Assembly: GCA_964385505.1 (NCBI GenBank)
Contig: CAYLPI010000055.1
Span: forward strand, 1-21,986
DNA from: CAITSH01 sp964385505
Lineage (GTDB): Bacteria > Pseudomonadota > Gammaproteobacteria > Burkholderiales > SG8-39
Length of the DNA: 21,986 bases
Direction of reading: 5' to 3'
The notes below the pieces were generated by a model. That model made no database searches, was not told the DNA's origin, and saw only the letters and a program-made list of their open reading frames with translations. The position numbers were made by a program, and so were the translations under genes. Of the stretch, positions 7,769-14,660 are shown in pieces; the first letter of the stretch is position 1, and every line of letters begins with the position of its first letter.

Positions 7769-10171
7769 TCAACGCCAGGTCGGCGCGCGCTTTTTTGCGC
7801 GCTCCGGCCTGGGTGGCTTCACCTGCTGCTGCTTTTGCAGCCCATCCTCGCGGGCCCGGCTGACCAGGCCCTTGAGTTGCTGTGCGCCCGGTTCGTACTG
7901 CTTGGGCCAGGTGACGGCGGGCAAAGCATACCCCGCGGCGGCATATTCGGCGGCCGCATGCAGCGTGAAGTTGGGATTGGCGAGGTGCGGCCGCGCCAGC
8001 GCCACGAGGTCGGCGCGACCGGAGGCGACCAGGGTGTTGACCTGGTCGGCGCTGGTGATGGCGCCCACCGCCATGGTAGCGATGCCCGCCTCGTTGCGAA
8101 TCTGTTCGGCGAACACCGCCTGGTACATGCGGCCATAGACTGGGCGCGAGGCCGGATCGGTCTGGCCGGTGGAGCAATCGATGAGGTCGCAACCGTGCGC
8201 CTGGAGCAGCTTTGCTGCGGCGACCGCATCGGTCGCGCTGAGGCCGCCGGGCATCCAGTCGGTCAGCGACAGGCGCACCGCCATCGGTTTTGCCGCCGGC
8301 CAGACGGCGCGCACGGCGTCGAATATCTCGAGCGGATAGCGCAGGCGGTTTTCAAGCGACCCGCCGTACTCGTCTTTGCGCTGGTTGGTGACCGGGGAAA
8401 TGAAGGTCGCCAGCAAATAGCCGTGGGCCATGTGCACTTCGAGCATGTCAAAACCACAATCAACCGCCATGCGCGCCGCGGCGACAAACTGATCTCGCAC
8501 GCGATCCATGTCGGCGCGGTCCATGGCGCGCGGCACCTGCGACACGCCGGGGTGATACGGCAGCGGCGAGGCCGACAGGATCGGCCAGTTCCTCCGCGCC
8601 GAGCCTGCAGACTCGGGCAACGGGCGGTCGATTTTCTCCCACGCCAGCTGGGTCGAGCCCTTGCGTCCGGCGTGACCGAGTTGCAGGCAGATTTTTGCGT
8701 CGCTTTGCGCGTGCACAAAACTGACGATGCGCTGCCATTGCGCCGCGTGTTCGGCAGTGTACATGCCGGCGCAACCCGGGCTGATGCGCGCATCGGCGGC
8801 AACGCAGGTCATTTCGGTGTAAACGAGACCAGCTCCACCCAGCGCGCGCGCGCCGTAGTGCACCATGTGCCAGTCGTTGGGCGTGCCGTCCACCGCCGAG
8901 TACTGGCACATCGGCGACACCACGACTCGGTTGGCGAGCTTCATGTCGCGCAGCGTGAAGGGCGAAAACAGCGGCGGCGGCGGCGTGACGTTCTGCGGCA
9001 GCGCGAGTTTTTCGGTGCGCGCCACTTCTTTCGCCCACCAGGCGTCGAGTTCGCGTATCAGGCCGGCATCACGCAGACGCAGGTTTTCGTAGGTAATCTG
9101 CTTGGAGCGGCTCATCAGCGCGAAGTTGAACTGCACCGGGTCCATGTGCCAGAAGCGCCCGACGTTCTCGAAAAACCCCAGACTGACGTTGGCCGAATGC
9201 TGGATGCGCTCGGCTTCCTCGCGCCGTGATGTTTCGTAGGCGCCAAGGGCTACCTTGATGTGACCGGGATTGGCCATCACCGCCTTGTGCAGCGCGATGG
9301 CATCTTCGAGCGCGAGCTTGGTGCCCGAGCCGATGGAAAAATGCGCGGTGTGCGCGGCATCGCCCAGCAGCACCACGTTCTCGTAATGCCATGTCGCGCA
9401 CTTGATGGTCGGGAAATTGCGCCACAACGAGCGGTTGGTCAGCACCTTGTTCTGCTTGCCGTCGGCGCCGCGCAATTCCTCGGCGAATATTTTTTCGATA
9501 TAGGCCGCCGTGGCCTTCTCGTCATCAATGGCAAGACCCGAGTTTTTGAACGCGGTATCGGTGGTCTCGACCACCAGCGTGCATTCGCCCTCGGTGAACT
9601 GGTAGGCATGCAGGTTCCAGATGCCATCCTTGTTTTCCTGGAAGCTGTAGGTGAAGCCAGGCAGGTTCATGTTGGCGCCCAGCCAGACAAATTTGTTCGG
9701 CCGCAGATCAACGTTCGGCTTGAAATGGTCCTTGAGCGATTCGCGCACCGCGCTGGCTATGCCGTCGCAAGCGACAATCAGGTCGGCGCCGGCGTGCGAT
9801 GCCAGTCCCTTGTCCTCGCACTGATAGGTGACATTCACGCCGAGTGCGGCGGCGCGCCGCTGCAGGATTTGCAACAGCGCAATGCGTTTGATGCCGGAAA
9901 AACCGTGGCCCGAGGACTTGTGCACCGTGCCCTTGTAACGGGTGTAAATATCGTCCCAGTAGGCAAAATTTATGGCGATGTCGTGGTACGAGGGTTCGTC
10001 GGCGAGGCGCAGGTTGTTGAGCGTTTCGTCCGACAGCACGATGCCAAAACCGAAGGTGTCGTCGGCGCGGTTGCGTTCGGTGACGTTGATCTCGGCCTGG
10101 GGCATGCTCTTTTTCGCCAGAATGGCGAAATACAGGCCGGCGGGCCCGCCGCCTATGACATCTATTCTCAT
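7769..10171 (-). CDS. Bifunctional FAD monooxygenase / Old Yellow Enzyme reductase (2-aminobenzoyl-CoA monooxygenase/reductase or salicylyl-CoA 5-hydroxylase type)
   Basis: An 800-residue fusion. Residues 1-390 are a class A flavin monooxygenase with the FAD motif GGGPAGLYFA (7-16), the DG motif around CDGIASAVR (135-143) and GDAAHTAHFSIGSG (270-283). Residues 400-765 are an Old Yellow Enzyme-type reductase with SPMCQYSA (419-426), QLGHAGRKG (497-505), HMAHGYLL (580-587) and NQRKDEYGGSLENR (596-609). A basic tail follows. This architecture is known from 2-aminobenzoyl-CoA monooxygenase/reductase, which hydroxylates and then reduces the ring of the CoA thioester, giving a non-aromatic product without ring cleavage. 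The ATG at 10171 is chosen because GGGAAGGG lies just before it and the glycine motif starts at residue 7; the longer frame from 10315 has no family similarity. It is the fourth gene of the - strand block. Whether the ring carries amino, hydroxyl or another group is not determined. Confidence 0.9.
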   Translation of the reverse strand: MRIDVIGGGPAGLYFAILAKKSMPQAEINVTERNRADDTFGFGIVLSDETLNNLRLADEPSYHDIAINFAYWDDIYTRYKGTVHKSSGHGFSGIKRIALLQILQRRAAALGVNVTYQCEDKGLASHAGADLIVACDGIASAVRESLKDHFKPNVDLRPNKFVWLGANMNLPGFTYSFQENKDGIWNLHAYQFTEGECTLVVETTDTAFKNSGLAIDDEKATAAYIEKIFAEELRGADGKQNKVLTNRSLWRNFPTIKCATWHYENVVLLGDAAHTAHFSIGSGTKLALEDAIALHKAVMANPGHIKVALGAYETSRREEAERIQHSANVSLGFFENVGRFWHMDPVQFNFALMSRSKQITYENLRLRDAGLIRELDAWWAKEVARTEKLALPQNVTPPPPLFSPFTLRDMKLANRVVVSPMCQYSAVDGTPNDWHMVHYGARALGGAGLVYTEMTCVAADARISPGCAGMYTAEHAAQWQRIVSFVHAQSDAKICLQLGHAGRKGSTQLAWEKIDRPLPESAGSARRNWPILSASPLPYHPGVSQVPRAMDRADMDRVRDQFVAAARMAVDCGFDMLEVHMAHGYLLATFISPVTNQRKDEYGGSLENRLRYPLEIFDAVRAVWPAAKPMAVRLSLTDWMPGGLSATDAVAAAKLLQAHGCDLIDCSTGQTDPASRPVYGRMYQAVFAEQIRNEAGIATMAVGAITSADQVNTLVASGRADLVALARPHLANPNFTLHAAAEYAAAGYALPAVTWPKQYEPGAQQLKGLVSRAREDGLQKQQQVKPPRPERAKKRAPTWR

Positions 10172-10241
10172 TGCACCCTTCCCGGAATATTTGGCTCTAA
10201 GTGTCCGTTTTACCACGACGGTCGAAAACGTTCCGGCGCGG

Positions 10242-11528
10242 TTAGCGGCGCCGGTCGGCGAAGCGCGGCGCCTTGACGCTGGACTCGAACTCCCGCGCCA
10301 GTGTACCGGCGGCAAGGACCACCACGTCCGGCGTTACCTCGAAGGTGCGCTTGACCGCGGCGATAAGCGATGCGGCGGCGGCAGGCGCCTCGTTGCCGCG
10401 GCGTACTTCTATCGAAACGCGCATCAGTTCCACGTCGCCCTCGGTCACAAGCTCGCACTTGAAATCGTTGATTTCCGGAAAACGGAAAATGAAATCCTCG
10501 AACTCCGGATGATTGACGTTGACGCCGCGTATCTTGAAAAATCCGGTGGTGCGGTGGGCGTGGCGCAAACGCGGGAACACCGCGAACGGGCCGGACCGGT
10601 CGTCGGCCTCGTCATAGACGACGATGTCGCCCGAACTCCAGCGCAGGAAGGGTGTGACGTTGTTGGTCCACAGCGGCGTGACCAGCAGGGTGCCCACTTC
10701 TCCTGGCTTGACCGGCAGGAAGCTCTGTTCGTTGACCACCTCGATGTAGTACATGTCGGTCCAGACACGCATGCCCGGGCCGCTGCCGTCCTCGGCGGCC
10801 ATCATGCCGGCCTCGGTCATGCCGAAGGTGTCGAGCACACGCGCACCCCACATGCGCGACATTTTTTCGCGCTTGGCGTCGGACAGCGGCTCGGCCGAGC
10901 AAATGACCGTCTTCACCGAACCTGCGGCAAGGTCCAGTCCCTGGGTATCGGCGAGGTTGGCAAGATGCAGGCCGTAGCTCGACATGCCCAGCCAGATTGA
11001 CGGCTTGAGTCGGGTCACCAGCTCGAGCTGCACCGCCGAGGGCGTGGTCGTGCCAGCGCCGGCCCACATCGCGGCGATGCCCGCGTGCGACGCGGCACGC
11101 GCAAAAATCTGCCCCACCGGATGGATGCCCAGCGGAAAGGACACGTGCGCCGACTCACCGCGCGCGCACCCTATGCAGTCATAGGTGCGCGCGAACGAGA
11201 GCAGGCCGTACCGGATGTCGGTGGCGCTGCGCGGATAAAACAGCGGCTTGCCGGTGGCGCCGCCCGAACGCCAGTATTCGGCGATGCCGTCCTTCGCCGG
11301 AAGGCAAAACTGTTGGTAGAACTGCGTGTCGCTGAGTTGACGCAGCGCCTCCTTGTCGAGCACCGGAATTTTCGCCCACTCCGCAGGATCGTCGAGGCGG
11401 CTTGCGTCGATGTGGTCCAGCTTGCCGGCATAAAACGGCGCCCGCCGCGCCTGCTCGAGCGCAACCACCTTGCGCGCACGCTGTATGGCGCTGATCTGCG
11501 CACGCGACCCGGGCAGTGCGAGTGGCAT
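10242..11528 (-). CDS. PaaK-like AMP-dependent CoA ligase (phenylacetate-CoA ligase family)
   Basis: A 428-residue adenylate-forming enzyme of the phenylacetate-CoA ligase type, distinct from the benzoate-type ligase at 482-2113. The ATP loop reads RSGGATGKP (87-95) rather than the usual SSGTTGKP. DTFGMTEAG (233-241), WSSGD (297-301) and FKIRGVNVNHPEFED (331-345) correspond to core and hinge motifs, and VKAPRF near residues 418-423 supplies the probable C-terminal catalytic lysine. The ATG at 11528 lies two bases after the upstream stop (TAG 11533-11531), indicating translational coupling to the iron-sulfur protein gene; the longer open frame from 11768 overlaps that gene and is rejected. It probably activates the acid handled by the downstream fusion enzyme, but the substrate is unknown. 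Confidence 0.87.
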   Translation of the reverse strand: MPLALPGSRAQISAIQRARKVVALEQARRAPFYAGKLDHIDASRLDDPAEWAKIPVLDKEALRQLSDTQFYQQFCLPAKDGIAEYWRSGGATGKPLFYPRSATDIRYGLLSFARTYDCIGCARGESAHVSFPLGIHPVGQIFARAASHAGIAAMWAGAGTTTPSAVQLELVTRLKPSIWLGMSSYGLHLANLADTQGLDLAAGSVKTVICSAEPLSDAKREKMSRMWGARVLDTFGMTEAGMMAAEDGSGPGMRVWTDMYYIEVVNEQSFLPVKPGEVGTLLVTPLWTNNVTPFLRWSSGDIVVYDEADDRSGPFAVFPRLRHAHRTTGFFKIRGVNVNHPEFEDFIFRFPEINDFKCELVTEGDVELMRVSIEVRRGNEAPAAAASLIAAVKRTFEVTPDVVVLAAGTLAREFESSVKAPRFADRRR

Positions 11529-11530
11529 GC

Positions 11531-12523
11531 CTACGCCTTCCCCTTGACCGGGATCAAGCGGCCAATCCAGCGCGCCTGCGCGCCGTGGCCGGAGACCGCG
11601 CCCGGCGCCTGCATCGCGTCCAGCCGTGCGTCTTTTTGCGGCGTGTTCTCGGGTATGACCTCGAGTGCGTCCTGCAGCATGGGCGCGTAGTCCGCACCTA
11701 CGGGGCAGACGTCGGCGCAACGCCGGCAGCCGGTAATGGCACCCGATCCGCGCAAGATGCTCTGCCACAGGTTGAAGGTGCTTTCCGAGCGCAGCAGTTC
11801 CTTGCGCTCGGCTTCACCACTGGCGCTGATGATGGCCTCAATATGGCCGGTCAGCTTGGCAAAGCCGTAGGGCGAACGGTAGGTGTCGCAGGCCTCCCAG
11901 TCGCGTCCCCAGTGCTGGACCGCATCACCGGGGCAGGTCTTGAGGCAACGCCCGCAGGCCGGGCCAAGGCACAGCGCCTCGTCCATGCGTGGGTCGCATT
12001 CGACATCCACCGAGCACAGCACTGCGGTCAGCACCACACGCGGTCCGAACTCCGGCGTCAGCAATTGCAGGTTGAGGCCCAGCGTGCCCAGCCCCGCCTC
12101 GACTGCGGCATGCGGCAGTGACAACAGCGTGCTCTGGTGCGCCTTGGGGTCGTCCTGGTAGCGCCAGGGATCGACATGGGTGGGCGGCACGATCACCGCC
12201 GGGTAGCCGCAGTCCTCCAGCCAGTAGACCAGCTCCAGCGAGGTTTCCTCGAGCAGGGACAGCGCGATCTCGTCGTTGTAGAACTTGTGCCGGTCGCCCC
12301 AGTTGGCGATGCGCGCAACGCCGTCAGACAGGCGCCGCGCCAGCACGATGATGCGGCCAGAATCGAGTTCGGTGATGTCGGACGGGCGGCGCGGGTCGGC
12401 CGGATCGGGCGGATGCGCGTCGAGAGTCGCACCCTCGGCGATGCCCACCAGGTCGGCGCCCAGTTCGCGCGCCTTCGCCTTGATGGCGTCGGCGCCGAGC
12501 GGCTTTTTGAATATGCCTACCAT
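11531..12523 (-). CDS. QueG/RdhA-like double [4Fe-4S] protein 2
   Basis: A 330-residue protein related to the catalytic region of epoxyqueuosine reductase (QueG) and reductive dehalogenases. It has the shared VEAGLGTLGLNLQLLTPEFG block (141-160) followed by PRVVLTAVL. The iron-sulfur region has Cys185, 190, 193 and 197, then Cys212, then Cys266, 269 and 273 in CRRCADVCPVG, enough for two [4Fe-4S] clusters. QueG and RdhA use cobalamin in this region, so a corrinoid is possible but not visible from motifs alone. The ATG at 12523 follows the stop of its paralogue by one base, with GGGAGAA as ribosome site. There is no Tat or other signal peptide, so it is probably cytoplasmic. The redox reaction is unknown; an aryl- or acyl-CoA reduction is an inference from the neighbours. 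Confidence 0.83.
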   Translation of the reverse strand: MVGIFKKPLGADAIKAKARELGADLVGIAEGATLDAHPPDPADPRRPSDITELDSGRIIVLARRLSDGVARIANWGDRHKFYNDEIALSLLEETSLELVYWLEDCGYPAVIVPPTHVDPWRYQDDPKAHQSTLLSLPHAAVEAGLGTLGLNLQLLTPEFGPRVVLTAVLCSVDVECDPRMDEALCLGPACGRCLKTCPGDAVQHWGRDWEACDTYRSPYGFAKLTGHIEAIISASGEAERKELLRSESTFNLWQSILRGSGAITGCRRCADVCPVGADYAPMLQDALEVIPENTPQKDARLDAMQAPGAVSGHGAQARWIGRLIPVKGKA

Positions 12524-12524
12524 G

Positions 12525-13643
12525 TCATTCTCCCGCGACGTCCACCGGCGGTGGCGCCTGCTCGGCGCGTTCGCGCTCCTTTTGCTGCTGCTTGAATGCC
12601 TGCATCTGCCTCGCCACCATGCCCTGGTAGCCGTCCGGGCCGACCCAGCGCACGTTCCAGTCCGACAGGCCCGGCAGCTTGTGTTGGCCGCCTGCATCGT
12701 GCGCGGCGCGCGCCGCCTTGTATTGTTTGCCCAGCGCGGTCTTTTCCGGCGTTTTTTCCGGAATGGTTTTTTGCGCGTCGGCAAGGTGGGCGTGGTAGTC
12801 GTTGCCGACCGGGCACACGGCGAGGCAGCGCGGACAGTCGCCAAAGGAGCCGACTACGCGCAGCAGCCCCTGCCAGAACCCGAAAAACTCGCGCGAACGA
12901 AACACCGCGTGCGCGGTGTCGGGCGCCGCCGCCAGTTTGTCGAACATGCCCAGCATGGTGCCGAAGCCGAATTCCTGCGCCTCGGTGGCGCACTGGCGCT
13001 TGTCAATGCCGAAGTGAAGCACGGCGTCGGCCGGGCAGGAGTGCAGACAGCGGCTGCACGATTCACCTATGCACACCTGCTCGCGTATCGGCGAGTCGGC
13101 CTCAAGTTCGAGGTCGGTGAGGATGCCGGTGAGATAAATGCGCGGCCCGAACTCGGGTGTGAGTATGTTTACTTCCAGGCCCAGCGTGCCGAGGCCGGCC
13201 TCGACACCGAGGTGGCGCGTCGACAGGCGGCCGTAACTGGCGCGCTTGTAGGTCCATTCGGTTTCCTGCGCCGCGGTGATGAATGCCGGATGGCCGCGTC
13301 GCTCCATTTCGTCGGCGAGGCGGTAGGCGATCTTGTCCATCTTGCGCAGCACCAGCATGTCCAGGTACTGCACCGGCGTGTTGCTCTTGCAACGAAAGGC
13401 CCCGGCGGGAATACGCTGCGCGATGACGATCACGCTCTTGCAATACGGAGAAATGCGCTCCGGTGTCTGCGGCCAGCGCGGATCCGGCGGAAAGGCGTTG
13501 AGCGTGGCGGCGCTCGCGATGCCAACCAGGTCGGCGCCCAGTTCCTTGGCGCGGCGCTTGACCCATGCCGCGTCTGTGGCTTCCCCGGTCAGCGCGGGCT
13601 GCCCGGTCCTTGCACGCGCCGCTTCTTGCCGCACTTCGATCAT
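12525..13643 (-). CDS. QueG/RdhA-like double [4Fe-4S] protein 1
   Basis: A 372-residue paralogue of the next gene and the first gene of the - strand block. It shares RAKELGADLVGIASAATLNAFPPDP (31-55), the GVEAGLGTLGLEVNILTPEFGPR block (146-168) and ILTDLEL (174-180). Cysteines at 191, 196, 199 and 203 (SCSRCLHSCP), 218, and 270, 273, 277 (CPRCLAVCPVG) fit two [4Fe-4S] clusters. No twin-arginine signal is present, so it is likely cytoplasmic, unlike respiratory reductive dehalogenases. The start ATG at 13643 has GGAG about ten bases upstream. The C-terminal tail (about 330-372) is rich in Gln, Lys, Glu and Pro. It may work with its paralogue as a heteromer. Its reaction and a cobalamin requirement are not established; true QueG is ruled unlikely by the catabolic context and tandem copies. 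Confidence 0.83.
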   Translation of the reverse strand: MIEVRQEAARARTGQPALTGEATDAAWVKRRAKELGADLVGIASAATLNAFPPDPRWPQTPERISPYCKSVIVIAQRIPAGAFRCKSNTPVQYLDMLVLRKMDKIAYRLADEMERRGHPAFITAAQETEWTYKRASYGRLSTRHLGVEAGLGTLGLEVNILTPEFGPRIYLTGILTDLELEADSPIREQVCIGESCSRCLHSCPADAVLHFGIDKRQCATEAQEFGFGTMLGMFDKLAAAPDTAHAVFRSREFFGFWQGLLRVVGSFGDCPRCLAVCPVGNDYHAHLADAQKTIPEKTPEKTALGKQYKAARAAHDAGGQHKLPGLSDWNVRWVGPDGYQGMVARQMQAFKQQQKERERAEQAPPPVDVAGE

Positions 13644-13681
13644 GGTCCAGGCTCTCCGTCATACGCCAGGGCACGGACAAT

Positions 13682-13711
13682 CCCTAACCCTAGCCCTAAC
13701 CCTGACCCTAA
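13682..13711 (-). repeat. Telomere-like hexamer array, (TTAGGG)-type, five units
   Basis: Five consecutive hexamers on the + strand read CCCTAA, CCCTAG, CCCTAA, CCCTGA, CCCTAA; three are identical and two differ by one base. On the - strand this gives five GGG runs separated by three-base loops, a canonical G-quadruplex pattern. It lies 38 bases upstream of the first iron-sulfur gene, inside the leader expected from the promoter at 13777-13804. Confidence 0.9.
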
Positions 13712-13767
13712 CAATCGCGAGCAAACCAAGCGCGCGCGCGGATTGCGGACCCGGCGATTAATTGAAA

Positions 13768-13783
13768 GTACGATGCATTCTAC
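13768..13783. promoter_or_regulatory. Candidate MarR operator palindrome
   Basis: GTAcgATGCATtcTAC is a 16-bp inverted repeat, symmetric in 12 positions. It covers the -10 box of the - strand promoter and the expected start of transcription, in the gap between the catabolic block and the divergent MarR gene. This placement fits repression by that regulator, which is inference; no binding data are available. Confidence 0.5.
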
Positions 13784-13804
13784 CCTTGAAGGCATAGCAG
13801 TCAA
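13777..13804 (-). promoter_or_regulatory. Sigma70-type promoter of the - strand catabolic block
   Basis: On the - strand, TTGACT (13804-13799) and TAGAAT (13782-13777) each match the consensus at five of six positions and are separated by 16 bases. Transcription would start near 13770, leaving a leader of about 127 bases that contains the TTAGGG-type array before the ATG at 13643. Confidence 0.65.
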
Positions 13805-13866
13805 GCGTTAAGCTAGGCCGCAATATCGGCTTGAACCAACCGCTACGGCCTGATGAGGATACGAGC

Positions 13867-14445
13867 ATGAAACCCGCAAACGCGCCTGCAGCGCCGGCAA
13901 GGGCCGGTGTCAGAAAAAACAGTCCGGATCGCCTACCACGCACCGTACCGGTCCACCTCGGCGCCTCACCTCACGAGCAGGCCGTCACCGAATTCGAACA
14001 GTCACTGATTTGTGCGACCGAGGCCTTTTTCCGTTTCATCGGCTTGTTGCTCGGCGCCGAAGGACGCGGCCACAACCTCTCGGGCCAGGACAATGTGATC
14101 CTGCAGCAATTGATGTCCGCATCGCGGCCGCGCGGCGTCATCGAGCTGTCGCGCTTTGCCAATCGCGACGACATCGCCAACATACAGTACAGCCTGCGCA
14201 AGCTCATCAAGGCGGGGCTGGTGCAAAAGGCGCCGGGCTCGACCAATCGTGAAACCAGTTACGAGGTGACCGAAAAGGGCCGTACCCTCACCGCCGGCTT
14301 CCTGGCGGTGAGGCGCGAGTTGCTGATGCAGCCGACCGCACGGATTCCGGGTTTCGAAAACCAGCTGCGCGAAGCGGCGCGCGCGGTGAGCCTGATCACC
14401 AGCTTTTACGACCAGGGCACGCGCGTACTGACGCGACGCGACTAG
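13867..14445 (+). CDS. MarR-family transcriptional regulator
   Basis: A 192-residue winged-helix protein. The DNA-binding domain is readable from about residue 70 to 145: SGQDNVILQQLMSA, GVIELSRFANRDDIANIQYSLRKLIKAGLVQKA (recognition helix region), and the wing TNRETSYEVTEKGRTLT. The flanking helices (EFEQSLICATEAFFRFIGLL and the C-terminal LREAARAVSLITSFYDQ) would form the dimer interface. The ATG at 13867 has GAGGA at 13855-13859; an upstream TTG at 13831 is less likely. It is divergent from the aryl-CoA block. MarR relatives beside aryl-CoA pathways often repress them and release DNA upon binding an aryl-CoA or aromatic acid, so that role is likely here. The 35-residue N-terminal extension rich in Ala, Pro and Arg has no visible function. 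Confidence 0.87.
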   Translation: MKPANAPAAPARAGVRKNSPDRLPRTVPVHLGASPHEQAVTEFEQSLICATEAFFRFIGLLLGAEGRGHNLSGQDNVILQQLMSASRPRGVIELSRFANRDDIANIQYSLRKLIKAGLVQKAPGSTNRETSYEVTEKGRTLTAGFLAVRRELLMQPTARIPGFENQLREAARAVSLITSFYDQGTRVLTRRD

Positions 14446-14511
14446 GCCGTCCCGGCCCGGCACACGGCGCGCAAAGCGCGAAAGGGCACAGGCTGCGGCG
14501 GACCGTCGCGG

Positions 14512-14540
14512 TTGACAGGGGCGCAAGGCTTCCATATATT
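14512..14540 (+). promoter_or_regulatory. Strong sigma70-type promoter of the HAAT binding-protein gene
   Basis: A perfect TTGACA at 14512-14517 and TATATT at 14535-14540, five of six to consensus, are separated by an optimal 17 bases. Transcription would start near 14547, giving a leader of about 114 bases to the ATG at 14661. Within it, 14548-14580 can fold (AAAGC/GCTTT outer and CCGGC/GCCGG inner arms) just before a TTTT run, which might modulate read-through. Confidence 0.72.
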
Positions 14541-14660
14541 TCAAACATAAAGCAGTTTCCGGCGATTGCCGGCCCGCTTTTCCTCGGCTTACCCACTATA
14601 ACCGCCGCCCTCGCCTTGACTGCCGTATAAGCCGTGCACAGACCATCAGGAGACGTCCAC

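Noticed and set aside
7835..9229. 464-codon open frame on the + strand opposite the monooxygenase/reductase gene
   Set aside because: It is an antisense shadow caused by high GC; no recognisable motifs, and the opposite strand encodes a clearly conserved protein.
10172..10315. Longer N-terminus for the monooxygenase/reductase (start at 10315)
   Set aside because: The extra 48 residues overlap the end of the upstream ligase gene and resemble no flavoprotein; the ATG at 10171 has a good ribosome site.
12524..12844. Longer N-terminus for iron-sulfur protein 2 (start at 12844)
   Set aside because: It would overlap the paralogue gene out of frame by over 300 bases; the ATG at 12523 has GGGAGAA and starts at the conserved domain.
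13682..13711. The hexamer array as a chromosome end or a CRISPR array
   Set aside because: Only 30 bases, internal, flanked by genes on both sides, with no spacers; better explained as a short tandem repeat.
12285..13811. 508-codon open frame on the + strand opposite both iron-sulfur genes
   Set aside because: Antisense shadow; the - strand frames contain aligned cysteine motifs and coupled starts.
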